A stretch of 64,000 nucleotides of DNA from Pseudomonadota bacterium. GTDB taxonomy: Bacteria > Pseudomonadota > Alphaproteobacteria > Reyranellales > Reyranellaceae. Positions 38,557 through 46,693 of the stretch are shown here, one piece after another. The stretch is from the NCBI GenBank assembly GCA_018240745.1, contig JAFEFF010000191.1:1-64000 (forward strand), given 5' to 3'. The notes under the pieces were generated by a model. It was not told the origin of the DNA, made no database searches, and saw only the letters and a list, made by a program, of their open reading frames with translations. The number at the start of each line of letters is the position of its first letter. Position 1 is the first letter of the stretch. Both the position numbers and the translations under genes were made by a program.

Positions 38557-38928
38557 GCCTACTACAGCGCGCTTGCCACCGGCGCTGGCGGCCATTCTGT
38601 TGGCGATCGCGACCATGAAGCTCGTTCCATCCATGATCGCGAGATAGCCCACGACCTTCGTGGCAATGTCACAGGGTACGTCGAGCAACCGCGCCATCTG
38701 GTCAGCGCTGAGCTTCAGTTCGCCGGCGTTGGTCAGGTAAAGGACCTGCACCCACTTGCGCAGGGGCAAGAGAGTGGCCGGCAGCAGCGCAGGATCTTCC
38801 GATCCTAAATACTGTCGAGCGGCCTGATCATCTCTGAAGGCCTCGCCGATCGGTACGTCCCGCATTCCATTCCCCAGGCTGTTCGCTATCTTGCGGGCGC
38901 CGGGGCGACGAGCAAGTCGGTTTGTCAC
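38473..38928 (-). CDS. Hypothetical protein, possible IS1595-type transposase N-terminal fragment
   Basis: Open frame of 151 residues. The central LLPLRKWVQVLYLTNAG...LSADQMARLLDVPCDIATKVV resembles the helix-turn-helix segment after the zinc ribbon in IS1595-family transposases (PLRKW...S..L.R.LGV...TAW), but no zinc ribbon or catalytic domain is present. The last 40 residues look low in coding quality and lie antisense to the small ORF at 38377. An internal ATG at 38865 is another possible start. It is probably remnant mobile DNA in a scar region; confidence is low. Confidence 0.35.
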   Translation of the reverse strand: MTNRLARRPGARKIANSLGNGMRDVPIGEAFRDDQAARQYLGSEDPALLPATLLPLRKWVQVLYLTNAGELKLSADQMARLLDVPCDIATKVVGYLAIMDGTSFMVAIANRMAASAGGKRAVVGLVGLLCLLSRSLQLESVGLDTALVGLG

Positions 38929-38935
38929 ACTGGGG

Positions 38936-39035
38936 TCAGTTCGAAACGAAGGAGAACTTCCGGCGCCTGTAGCGCGCTGGAAAGGCTCGCGCAGTCGGCA
39001 GATGCCGCGCCGGCCAGGACATCATGGAATCGGCG
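38936..39035 (-). pseudogene. Decayed 3' fragment of a duplicate of the membrane-protein gene at 45545
   Basis: The DNA here closely matches the end of the gene at 45545-46564, sharing GAACTTCCGGCGC, TGTAG, CGCGCTGGAA and GGCTCGCGCA in order. Read on the minus strand it gives GI-RLREPFQR, then after a one-base shift YRRRKFSFVSN and a stop, against GIWRMREPFQRGYMRRKFYFVFER in the intact protein. The match stops just before the hydrolase gene. This is a pseudogene remnant of a second copy. Confidence 0.75.
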
Positions 39036-39096
39036 GATGGCGCTTCGATCGGTCCGCGCACTATCCTCTTCGTCCCGATAGACAAGCCGAGCCGTC

Positions 39097-40563
39097 ATGA
39101 CCGCGATGTTGTTCAGGTTCCTCAGGCGTACGCTCATCCTGGTGGTGGTGGTCGCCGGCGCCATCCTGGTGTTTCGCGCCTGGGACTCCCAGCGGGGGCC
39201 GCCGCTCGAGCTTTGGCACACTTACGTGCCCAACGATCTGCATGCGGCCGAGATCGACAAGTCCGACTGGCCGGCGTACCTCGCGCGCGAGGATGCGATC
39301 TTCCGGGACGTGCGCCGCGAGGTCGTCGACAAGGTCGATGTAGAGACAGCCGGTCCGGTCAATCGCTACTATGCCGGCAGCACCGTCTACCCCGGCCACT
39401 TCAAGCAGGATTTCAACCGTTCCTACGTTCTCGAGCCGGATGGCCAGCCGGCCGGGGCCGTCGTCCTGCTGCATGGGCTGACCGATTCGCCGTACAGCCT
39501 GCGGCACATCGCGCGCCTCTATCGCGACCATGGCTTTGTCGCCATCGCGATCCGATTGCCCGGCCACGGCACGGTGCCGGCCGCCCTGACCGACGTCGAA
39601 TGGGAGGATTGGGACGCCGCCACGCGGCTGGCGGTGCGCGAAGCCCGCCGGCGCATCGGACCCTCCAGGCCGCTGCACATCGTGGGCTTCTCCAACGGCG
39701 GTGCGCTGGCGATGAAATATGCGCTCGATGCGCTGGAGGACGAGCGGCTGTCGCGGCCCGACAGGTTGATCCTCATTTCGCCGATGATCGGCATTACCCG
39801 GTTCGCGCGCTTTGCCGGGCTGGCGGCCTTGCCCGCGCTGCTGCCCGCCTTCGCCAAGGCGGCCTGGCTCGGCATCCTGCCGGAATTCAACCCGTTCAAG
39901 TACAACTCCTTTCCGGTCAACGGCGCGCGCCAGTCGCATCGCGCGACCGTCGCCCTGCAGGACACCATTGCCCGGGCCAGCCGGGACGGGCGGTTTGCCC
40001 GCCTGCCGCCGATCCTGACCTTCCAGTCCGTCGTCGATTTCACGGTCAGTACGCCGGCCGTGATCTCCGGCCTCTATGCCCATCTGCCGGCGAATGGCAG
40101 CGAGCTCGTCCTGTTCGATCTCAATCGAGCCGCGGCCGTGAGCCCGCTGCTGCGCGATGCCGCCGAAAGCGTCCTGTCGCGCATCCTGCCGGCACCGCCG
40201 CGGCGCTATCGGACGGCGATCGTCACCAACGCAGCGGCGGATCGATACGACGTCGTCGAGGGGGTGACCGAGGCCGGTGCCGTCGACGAGCAAGTGCATC
40301 CCCTCGGCCTGGCGTTTCCGTCGGGCATCTTTTCCCTGTCGCATGTCGCCTTGCCCTTCCCGATGGGCGATTCCCTTTACGGCATGACACCCGAGTCGGG
40401 CGAGGATTTCGGCATCCATCTCGGCGCCCTGGCGCCGCGCGGCGAGCGTGGCGTGCTGATCGTCAATCTCGACGCCCTGCTGCGCGTATCGTCCAATCCG
40501 TTCTTCCCGTATGAGCTCGGCCGGATCGAGCAGACCATTCGCCCGAAGGGGGATGGGTCCTAG
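39097..40563 (+). CDS. Membrane-anchored alpha/beta hydrolase
   Basis: Protein of 488 residues. An N-terminal membrane anchor (FRFLRRTLILVVVVAGAILV) places the rest in the periplasm. The hydrolase core has the oxyanion HG motif VVLLHGLTDSPYSLRH, the nucleophile elbow VGFSNGGALAMKY, and a late His region. It is longer than simple lipases because of a C-terminal extension (about 380-488). It resembles carboxylesterase/monoglyceride lipase-like proteins; the substrate is unknown. It borders the pseudogene scar on its left. Confidence 0.8.
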   Translation: MTAMLFRFLRRTLILVVVVAGAILVFRAWDSQRGPPLELWHTYVPNDLHAAEIDKSDWPAYLAREDAIFRDVRREVVDKVDVETAGPVNRYYAGSTVYPGHFKQDFNRSYVLEPDGQPAGAVVLLHGLTDSPYSLRHIARLYRDHGFVAIAIRLPGHGTVPAALTDVEWEDWDAATRLAVREARRRIGPSRPLHIVGFSNGGALAMKYALDALEDERLSRPDRLILISPMIGITRFARFAGLAALPALLPAFAKAAWLGILPEFNPFKYNSFPVNGARQSHRATVALQDTIARASRDGRFARLPPILTFQSVVDFTVSTPAVISGLYAHLPANGSELVLFDLNRAAAVSPLLRDAAESVLSRILPAPPRRYRTAIVTNAAADRYDVVEGVTEAGAVDEQVHPLGLAFPSGIFSLSHVALPFPMGDSLYGMTPESGEDFGIHLGALAPRGERGVLIVNLDALLRVSSNPFFPYELGRIEQTIRPKGDGS

Positions 40564-40804
40564 ACTGGAAGCCGGGTACTCACCGAATTCGGACAATCGA
40601 AGATTTGCGGTCCCGGGCAATTCAGGCGGTCACACTGCTCGGACAGCACCCGAAGCCGAAGGCTGTGGATAAGTCGTCCCGCGTCCCGCCGTTCGACCAT
40701 CGTCCCAACAGCCCGGTGGCGCGGGATGCGGGACGAATCGCCTGAAATGCACGCCGGCCAACGTTTTAGGCGTCCCACGCCGGTGAGACGCGGAACGACC
40801 CCGT
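40564..40804. repeat. Intergenic gap with an inverted repeat between convergent genes
   Basis: No gene supported. Arms TCGTCCCGCGTCCCGCC (40674-40690) and its near complement (40720-40736, two mismatches) can form a hairpin. As the genes on both sides converge, it may terminate both transcripts. Confidence 0.55.
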
Positions 40805-41884
40805 CTAGGCTTCGGCGCGCCCGCCGAGCCAGTCCTCGACGTAGAAGCGCAGGACCGCTATGCGCGCGAGGCCGAGCACGGGCGCGGCCAGGGCAATCCC
40901 CAGGCCGCCGAACATCGCACCGAACACGATGATGGCGAACAGGGTCCAGGCGGGCGCGAGGTCCAGCGAGCCCTTCTGGATGAGGGGTGCGATCACAAAG
41001 CCGTCGATGGTCTGTATCGCGACGTAGAGGATCATCGCCCAGGCAAGCGTGGGCAAGCCGAGCGGCATGGCGACGAGGGCCACCGGGAAGGCCGCGATCA
41101 GGGGGCCGAGATAGGGGATGAAGTTCGCGGCGCCGGCCTGCAAGCCGAGCAGCCACGCACCGGGCAAGCCGAGCAGGTCGAACGATAGGGTGGCCACGAT
41201 GGCCACGATGACGATGCGCAGGAGCTGGCCCAGCAGCCAGCTCCGCATCACCTGGCCCATTTCATTCATCGCCATGCGGACGCGGGAGCGTGCGGCCGGC
41301 GGCATGAGGATCAGCGCGCCCTCGCGGTAGGCGGCGGGCTGGCCTGCGAAGAACAGGCCCAGGCACACTACGACGATGGTATTGATGATCACCACGTAGG
41401 CGCCCGAGACGGCGGAGTGAACGTGACCGAACAGGCGACCGGGATCGTTCAGGAACTGGGTAAGGCCTTGCCGCCCGCCGGGACCGAACAACTCGATGCC
41501 GAAGCCGGCCAGCTCGCGCTCCAGCACGGTGAGCTGTGCGTCCATGACGTCGATCAGGGCGTGCACCTGACCCGGCAGGCGAACGATGGCCCAGGCGGCG
41601 ACGACGACGGCGGCAGAACCGAGAATGAGGACGACCAGCGCATACCGGACCCGTCGCGGTAGCGGCAGGACGCTGCCGAGGCCGCGTGTGCAGGCGTCGA
41701 GCAGCGACGCGAACAGGATGCCGGCGAACAGCAGCAACAGGCTCGGTGCGCTGTACCAGACGAACGCCAGCCCCGCGGCGACCGCCAGGACGATCAGCGG
41801 CAGGGCAATGACCTGCCGCCATGCCGCCGTGGCGCCGGCTGGCGCTGGGATCGGTACAGCGGGGCGGTCTTCGACGGTCGTCAC
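40805..41884 (-). CDS. AI-2E family transporter/permease
   Basis: Protein of 359 residues with about eight membrane helices in the AI-2E (PerM/YdbO) arrangement. Two helices come first (LIVLAVAAGLAFVWYSAPSL), then an amphipathic stretch, and the conserved later part includes FIPYLGPLIAAFPVALVA and a GxxLxPL-like VIAPLIQKGS. Members have been linked to AI-2 export, Na+/H+ antiport or simply unknown roles. The C-terminus ends with a charged VEDWLGGRAEA. It shares the minus strand with the amidohydrolase gene 13 bases upstream. Confidence 0.87.
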   Translation of the reverse strand: MTTVEDRPAVPIPAPAGATAAWRQVIALPLIVLAVAAGLAFVWYSAPSLLLLFAGILFASLLDACTRGLGSVLPLPRRVRYALVVLILGSAAVVVAAWAIVRLPGQVHALIDVMDAQLTVLERELAGFGIELFGPGGRQGLTQFLNDPGRLFGHVHSAVSGAYVVIINTIVVVCLGLFFAGQPAAYREGALILMPPAARSRVRMAMNEMGQVMRSWLLGQLLRIVIVAIVATLSFDLLGLPGAWLLGLQAGAANFIPYLGPLIAAFPVALVAMPLGLPTLAWAMILYVAIQTIDGFVIAPLIQKGSLDLAPAWTLFAIIVFGAMFGGLGIALAAPVLGLARIAVLRFYVEDWLGGRAEA

Positions 41885-41897
41885 GCGGAGCGCCTAG

Positions 41898-43331
41898 CTA
41901 GGACTTCAGGGTATCCTTGTGAACCTTACCGTCCTTCATGACGACGAGGAGGTTTTTCTCGGGATTGCCGAGGAGCGCGAGGTCGTCCAGGGGATTGCCG
42001 TCGACCAGCAGCAGGTCGGCCAGCGCGCCCGGCTCGACCACGCCGAGCTTGCCGGCATAGGGATTGCGCGGGCCGGAGAGGCCGAGCAATTCGGCATTGT
42101 CGCTGGTTGCCTGGCGCAGGGCCTCGACCGGCGTGAACCAGCGCCGGAGGTGGCTGAGCATGATGCCCTGGCGGGTAGCCTGGACCGCCGAGAACAGAAG
42201 GTCCGAGCCGAACACCGTCTTGATTCGATACTTCTTGACGAGCCCGTACGCGGTGTCCGTGGCGGCAAAGATCTGACGCGCTTTGGCCATGCTCACCGGC
42301 GGCAGGGGCCCGGTATCCTCGTCGCTGACGAACGGCTGGATGCTGAGCCAGATGCCCTTGTCGGCCATCAGCTTGGCACTCGCGTCGTCCATCAGATGGC
42401 CGTGCTCGATGCAGGCGGCGCCGGCATCGATCGCCCGCCGGATGGTGAGCGGCGTATAGGCGTGCACCGCGACATAGGTCGACCAGTCGCGTGCCGCCTC
42501 CACGCCGGCGCGCAGCTCGGCCTCGGTGAGGGTCGCGGTGTCGAGCGGGCTGCGCGGGGTGGAGACGCCGCCGCTGCCGATCAACTTGATCTGCGAGGCG
42601 CCCTGCAGCAGCTGTTCGCGGACCCGCTTGCGGACGGCGTCTGGACCGTCTGCGATGATGCTCGACCCCATCTGCTCCATGACGGTGGGCTTGCCGTCGC
42701 TCGGGATGTCGCTGAGCGGCCTGAGATCGCCGTGGCCGCCACTCGCCGTGATCACCGCGCCGCTGGGATAGAGGCGCGGCCCCACCGCCATGCCGTCGTC
42801 GATCGCCTTCTTGAGGGCAAAGGCCGGTCCGCCGAGGTCGCGCACGGTGGTGAAGCCGCGCAGCAAGGTGCGCTCCGCCTCGGCGGCGGCGGCGAGGTGG
42901 ATGAAGGGCACCTCGGCTGTCAGCAGCACTTGCATCGGCAGGGCGGCAAACAGCGCATGCCAGTGCGCGTCGATCAGGCCGGGCATCAGCACACGCCCGC
43001 CGCCGTCGAGTACGCGCGCATTGTCGGGCGCGGGCTGGTTGCTGCCGTCGATCGCCTTGATGCGTGTGCCCTCGACGAGCACGTTCTGCCCGGCGCGCAA
43101 GGTGCTCGAGCGGCCGTCGAACACCCGCACGTTCTTGAACAGGATCGGTCGCGCATCCTGTGCCCGGGCGAGGCCGGGTGACGCCAGGGTGGCGGCAAGT
43201 GCCGCGACGAAACCGCGTCGCGACAGGCCGGCGCCCAATCGTCGGTTCAGCGCATCGATTTCCGGACGATGGCAGAGGCAGTTGCCGGCATGCCCTTGCG
43301 GGGATGGGTCGGCGGAGGTGCAGGAGAGCAT
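41898..43331 (-). CDS. Exported amidohydrolase
   Basis: Protein of 477 residues. A Tat-like signal (SRRGFVAALAATLASPGLARA) follows an unusual 35-residue leader containing CLCHRPE. The amidohydrolase core has the metal motif DAHWHALF, a Lys region QIKLIGSGG, and His motifs VHAYTP and IEHGHLMDD, ending with the usual GALADLLLVDGNP. Imidazolonepropionase/prolidase-like members of this type hydrolyse peptides or amides in the periplasm. The start has GGAGTTCC upstream. The PLDc_N/SHOCT gene precedes it by 11 bases. Confidence 0.85.
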   Translation of the reverse strand: MLSCTSADPSPQGHAGNCLCHRPEIDALNRRLGAGLSRRGFVAALAATLASPGLARAQDARPILFKNVRVFDGRSSTLRAGQNVLVEGTRIKAIDGSNQPAPDNARVLDGGGRVLMPGLIDAHWHALFAALPMQVLLTAEVPFIHLAAAAEAERTLLRGFTTVRDLGGPAFALKKAIDDGMAVGPRLYPSGAVITASGGHGDLRPLSDIPSDGKPTVMEQMGSSIIADGPDAVRKRVREQLLQGASQIKLIGSGGVSTPRSPLDTATLTEAELRAGVEAARDWSTYVAVHAYTPLTIRRAIDAGAACIEHGHLMDDASAKLMADKGIWLSIQPFVSDEDTGPLPPVSMAKARQIFAATDTAYGLVKKYRIKTVFGSDLLFSAVQATRQGIMLSHLRRWFTPVEALRQATSDNAELLGLSGPRNPYAGKLGVVEPGALADLLLVDGNPLDDLALLGNPEKNLLVVMKDGKVHKDTLKS

Positions 43332-43342
43332 TGGAACTCCGG

Positions 43343-43723
43343 TCAGGCGACGAGGCGGCCCCGCAGCCTCAGATATTCTTCGTCGGAGATGGTGTTCTTC
43401 GCTTTCAGCTGATCGAGCTTGGTGAGCTCGTCGGCAACGCTGAAGCCTATGGTCTCGCGCAGCTCGTCGCGGACCTGCCGGGCCTGGGCGCGGTTGCGCT
43501 CGGCCATGCCGCCGCCCTGGGTGAGGATGTAGGCGAAGATGCCGATGTACGGCAGCACGATGAGCAGGATGACCCAAAGGACCTTGCCGAAGCCCGAGAT
43601 GTCCTTGCGGCGAAACAGGTCGCTGGCCACCGTTATGAACAGCCAGAACCAGAGGAGGAACATGAACACCGCAAAGGCATCGGCCACGAAGTTGGCAAAC
43701 GCGGAATCTCCCAGGGAGAACAT
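43343..43723 (-). CDS. SHOCT-domain membrane protein
   Basis: Protein of 126 residues. Two membrane helices (FMFLLWFWLFITVASDL, VLWVILLIVLPYIGIFAYIL) form a PLD-nuclease N-terminal-like segment, followed by a hinge and a C-terminal SHOCT motif (ADELTKLDQLKAKNTISDEE, then YLRLRGRLVA). Such proteins are widespread and unassigned; SHOCT domains may mediate oligomerisation. The start at 43723 was chosen to begin just before the first helix. It probably forms an operon with the amidohydrolase gene. Confidence 0.83.
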   Translation of the reverse strand: MFSLGDSAFANFVADAFAVFMFLLWFWLFITVASDLFRRKDISGFGKVLWVILLIVLPYIGIFAYILTQGGGMAERNRAQARQVRDELRETIGFSVADELTKLDQLKAKNTISDEEYLRLRGRLVA

Positions 43724-43923
43724 GGTTCCACCGATGGTGTTGTTGAACGACGACCCATTGTAGGGAGGGCCGCCTCGAAGGCATGAGCGGGGCATCCCGA
43801 GACTGGTCCCGGCGTCCCAATCCGCTGCAGCGCTGCACGCAAACTATGCTACAATTTGCAGTGCCGCCGGGCGCCGCCCCCGCCCACGGCGCTGTTCTAT
43901 CGCGGGTTGAGCGGGAGAATGTC

Positions 43924-44931
43924 ATGGTCCCGCAGACATTTTCTACTCAGCCGTTGCCGGTATTCGAGCAGCTCGACGGCTGGCGTCGCTGGCATAGACC
44001 AACTTTCGAGGTCCGATCGTCCAGCCCTTCGTCTGGCGGATTCCTGGCGACGAACTCGAACTGGAATCTCGAGGGGCTGACGGTCAGCCGCGTCTGCTCG
44101 CCGGCGACGTCGGTGAGCCGGCCGAAGTCAGCCATCCGATGCAACTCGGTCGATCACCGGGTGATCAGCCTGAGCGGCCTGAGCGCAAGCGACGTCGAGG
44201 TGCATGACAGGTCGCTGGCCGTGCCGGCCCGCGTGCCGGTCGTGCTGTCGCTGGGCGAGGAAATCCGGGTCAGCCACCACGAATACGACGACCGCATCCA
44301 GCTCTTCCTGTCGCGCGACCGCTTCGACGGGATTGGCCACATCCTCGCGGCCGTGAAGGCCGCGAGCCTGCCGACGGCGCAAGGCGACTTCCTGGCCGAT
44401 TATATGCGCCTGCTGGAACGCAACCTGCCGACCCTGGCTGTCGCCGACGCGGACCGGCTGCCTGGCGCGGTCGAGGCCATGATCGCGGCGTGCCTCGCGC
44501 CGTCGGCCGATCGCGTGACGACCGCCCGGCACCAGATCGAGCTCACGCTCATGGAGAGAGTGCGCAAGACCGTGCGCGAGAATCTGTTCTCGCCCTCCCT
44601 GGGGCCGAAGAGGCTCTGCCGTGACGCGGCCATGTCGCGCTCGCAGCTCTACCGGGTGCTGGTCAGCGAGGGCGGCGTGGCGCACTACATCCGGCGCCAG
44701 CGGCTCTCCAAGAGCTTCGCGATCTTGTGCGACGCGTCGAACGCATACCCGATCGCCAGGATCGCGGAAATGCTATGCTTCGCCGACCCGTCGAGCTTCA
44801 GCCGCGCCTTTCGCCAGGAGTTCGGCCTCCCGCCGAGAGAGGTGCGGGCAGCCTCCCTCGCGGGCCAGACGATTGCCCCGTCGAAGGCAACCGGCGTTTC
44901 GAGCTTCAGCGATAGCCTGCACGGTTTTTGA
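43924..44931 (+). CDS. AraC-family transcriptional regulator
   Basis: Protein of 335 residues. The C-terminal 100 residues carry the double helix-turn-helix of AraC proteins (LGPKRLCRDAAMSRSQLYRVL and IARIAEMLCFADPSSFSRAFRQEFGLPPREVR). The N-terminal part is of the AraC-binding-like type seen in regulators such as FeaR and acts as sensor. The ATG at 43924 follows GGGAG. It is divergent from the SHOCT gene and precedes the HdeD-like gene by 15 bases, which it may regulate. Confidence 0.88.
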   Translation: MVPQTFSTQPLPVFEQLDGWRRWHRPTFEVRSSSPSSGGFLATNSNWNLEGLTVSRVCSPATSVSRPKSAIRCNSVDHRVISLSGLSASDVEVHDRSLAVPARVPVVLSLGEEIRVSHHEYDDRIQLFLSRDRFDGIGHILAAVKAASLPTAQGDFLADYMRLLERNLPTLAVADADRLPGAVEAMIAACLAPSADRVTTARHQIELTLMERVRKTVRENLFSPSLGPKRLCRDAAMSRSQLYRVLVSEGGVAHYIRRQRLSKSFAILCDASNAYPIARIAEMLCFADPSSFSRAFRQEFGLPPREVRAASLAGQTIAPSKATGVSSFSDSLHGF

Positions 44932-44946
44932 TCGAGAGGGCGGGAC

Positions 44947-45528
44947 ATGAGTATCGGATACACCGGCGGACGAGAGCGCCGCCATACAGCCGAGGTCTTC
45001 CGGGACAACTGGGTGTACCTCGTGCTCCTGGGTGTTGCCTTGGTCATTGCCGGGGCGGCGGCGATCCTGGTTCCCGCGGTGTCGGAGATCCCGGCGAGCC
45101 GGATCCTGGGCATCGTGCTGGTCGCCAGCGGTCTCCTCCAGGTCATCCAGTCGAGCAAGATGCTGAACTGGGCCGGCTTCATCTGGCACATGCTGCTGGC
45201 GAGCCTCGCCACGGTCGGCGGCGCGCTGATCTACATGGATCCGTTCGCCGGCGTGGTGGCGCTGACCGTGCTGATTGCCGCGATCTTCGCGGTCCATGGC
45301 CTGACACAGATCGCCTTCGCCATCCGCGTGCGGAGCCAGAAGGGATGGCACTGGTTCCTGCTGTCCGGGTGCATCGCCCTGGTCGTGAGCATCCTGCTCC
45401 TGCTGAAGCTGCCGTACAGCCACTCGTTCACACCCGCCACGATGGCCGGCGTCTCTCTGCTCTTCGCGGGGGGCGCCTATGTGGCCATGGCGCTGGCATC
45501 GCGCCGGGCCGACGGAAAGCGCGTGTGA
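44947..45528 (+). CDS. HdeD-family membrane protein
   Basis: Protein of 193 residues with six predicted membrane helices arranged as three repeated pairs (for example WVYLVLLGVALVIAGAAAIL and WHWFLLSGCIALVVSILLLL). This is the DUF308/HdeD layout, associated with acid resistance at high cell density in enterobacteria. The link to acid stress here is by family only. It is coupled to the AraC regulator upstream, and converges with the gene at 45545. Confidence 0.88.
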   Translation: MSIGYTGGRERRHTAEVFRDNWVYLVLLGVALVIAGAAAILVPAVSEIPASRILGIVLVASGLLQVIQSSKMLNWAGFIWHMLLASLATVGGALIYMDPFAGVVALTVLIAAIFAVHGLTQIAFAIRVRSQKGWHWFLLSGCIALVVSILLLLKLPYSHSFTPATMAGVSLLFAGGAYVAMALASRRADGKRV

Positions 45529-45544
45529 TCGGACTCCGGGCGGA

Positions 45545-46564
45545 TCAGCGTTCGAAGACGAAGTAGAACTTCCGGCGCATGTAGCCGCGCTGGAAGGGCT
45601 CGCGCATCCGCCAGATGCCGGCGTCGACGAGGAAGTGGGTCATCACGCCGCCGACGAACAGGCCCTTCAGGGCCGGTCCGAGCAGGCCCGGTGCCTCGGC
45701 GGCATGGTTCAAGGCGAATGCGCCGGCCGTCGCGATCGCGAGCATGACGAAGACGGGGCGGAGTGACTTCTGCCTGCTGCCGCTGACCGCGCCCATGAAT
45801 ACGAGGTATTGCAGCCCGTGCGCCGTGGCCGAACCGGTGATCGCCGAGACCGGGTCGGAGAAGATGAACACCGGGAGATAGAAGGCCGTGCCGACCAGGA
45901 AGAAGAACAGGCGCAGCCCGTTGGCGCGGAGACTCGGAGTCCTGACGACGGCGACGGCGACGATGACCGGCACCACGAGATAGAGCGCGGCGCCGGCGTC
46001 ATGAAGGAGGGCCGCTTCCTTCGCGAGATAGGCCGGCGCCACCTGGGCGACGCTGAAGACGCCGGCAATGCCCGCCACGCCGGTGAGGGCGAGGGCGCGC
46101 CGCTCCCAGACCGACAGCGGCACGCCGTCGGTGCCGGCGGCGACGAAGCTCAACAGGCCGAGATTCTGCTTCTGGTAATGCCAGAGCAGCCAGCCGACGA
46201 AGATCAGCACGATGCCGTCGCTCACCGGCGGCCCGATCAGCTGGAAACCGGCGACGCATGCGGCGATCACGGCCGCCGGGGCAACGGCGTAGCGCACCGG
46301 GTGCGCGGCCAGATGCGCACGCATCTCGCGATCGGTGAGGAACCAGCCCGTCGAGGCGACGTGGAAATTGGTGCTGATGAAGATCAGGAAGCCGTAGACG
46401 TAGAGCGTCGGATTGCCCTCGGGCACCGCGCGCGCAACCAGCGGGACGAATATGAAGGGCAGCACGGTCACGGCGCCCAACAGCGCGAGGAACACCTGCC
46501 AGGTGGCGGCGTGCTTGCGCAGCGCGAGGTTGCGGTTCGTGAAGACGGTGTCGGTCATCGGCAT
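45545..46564 (-). CDS. Polytopic membrane protein with conserved-looking His motifs
   Basis: Protein of 339 residues with about nine membrane helices and no family I can name. Histidines cluster near membrane borders: STNFHVASTGW, LLWHYQKQNLGLL, SATAHGLQYLVFM and VMTHFLVDAGIWRMREPFQR. That pattern, with HxxxQ/R signatures across several helices, is reminiscent of membrane metal enzymes such as desaturases or Brp/Blh-type oxygenases, but this is only a resemblance. A second start codon lies two codons in, at 46558. A decayed copy of its 3' end is at 38936-39035. Confidence 0.75.
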   Translation of the reverse strand: MPMTDTVFTNRNLALRKHAATWQVFLALLGAVTVLPFIFVPLVARAVPEGNPTLYVYGFLIFISTNFHVASTGWFLTDREMRAHLAAHPVRYAVAPAAVIAACVAGFQLIGPPVSDGIVLIFVGWLLWHYQKQNLGLLSFVAAGTDGVPLSVWERRALALTGVAGIAGVFSVAQVAPAYLAKEAALLHDAGAALYLVVPVIVAVAVVRTPSLRANGLRLFFFLVGTAFYLPVFIFSDPVSAITGSATAHGLQYLVFMGAVSGSRQKSLRPVFVMLAIATAGAFALNHAAEAPGLLGPALKGLFVGGVMTHFLVDAGIWRMREPFQRGYMRRKFYFVFER

Positions 46565-46693
46565 CCCGTGAAGCGCGGACAGAATGCTCCAACTCGATGA
46601 TCGAACCGAGAGGGTTGAGACAATTCATACAAATTCGAAACGCCCATCGGTCGATCGCCGTGCTTTCATGAGGCTCTCGAACCAGAATCCCGG

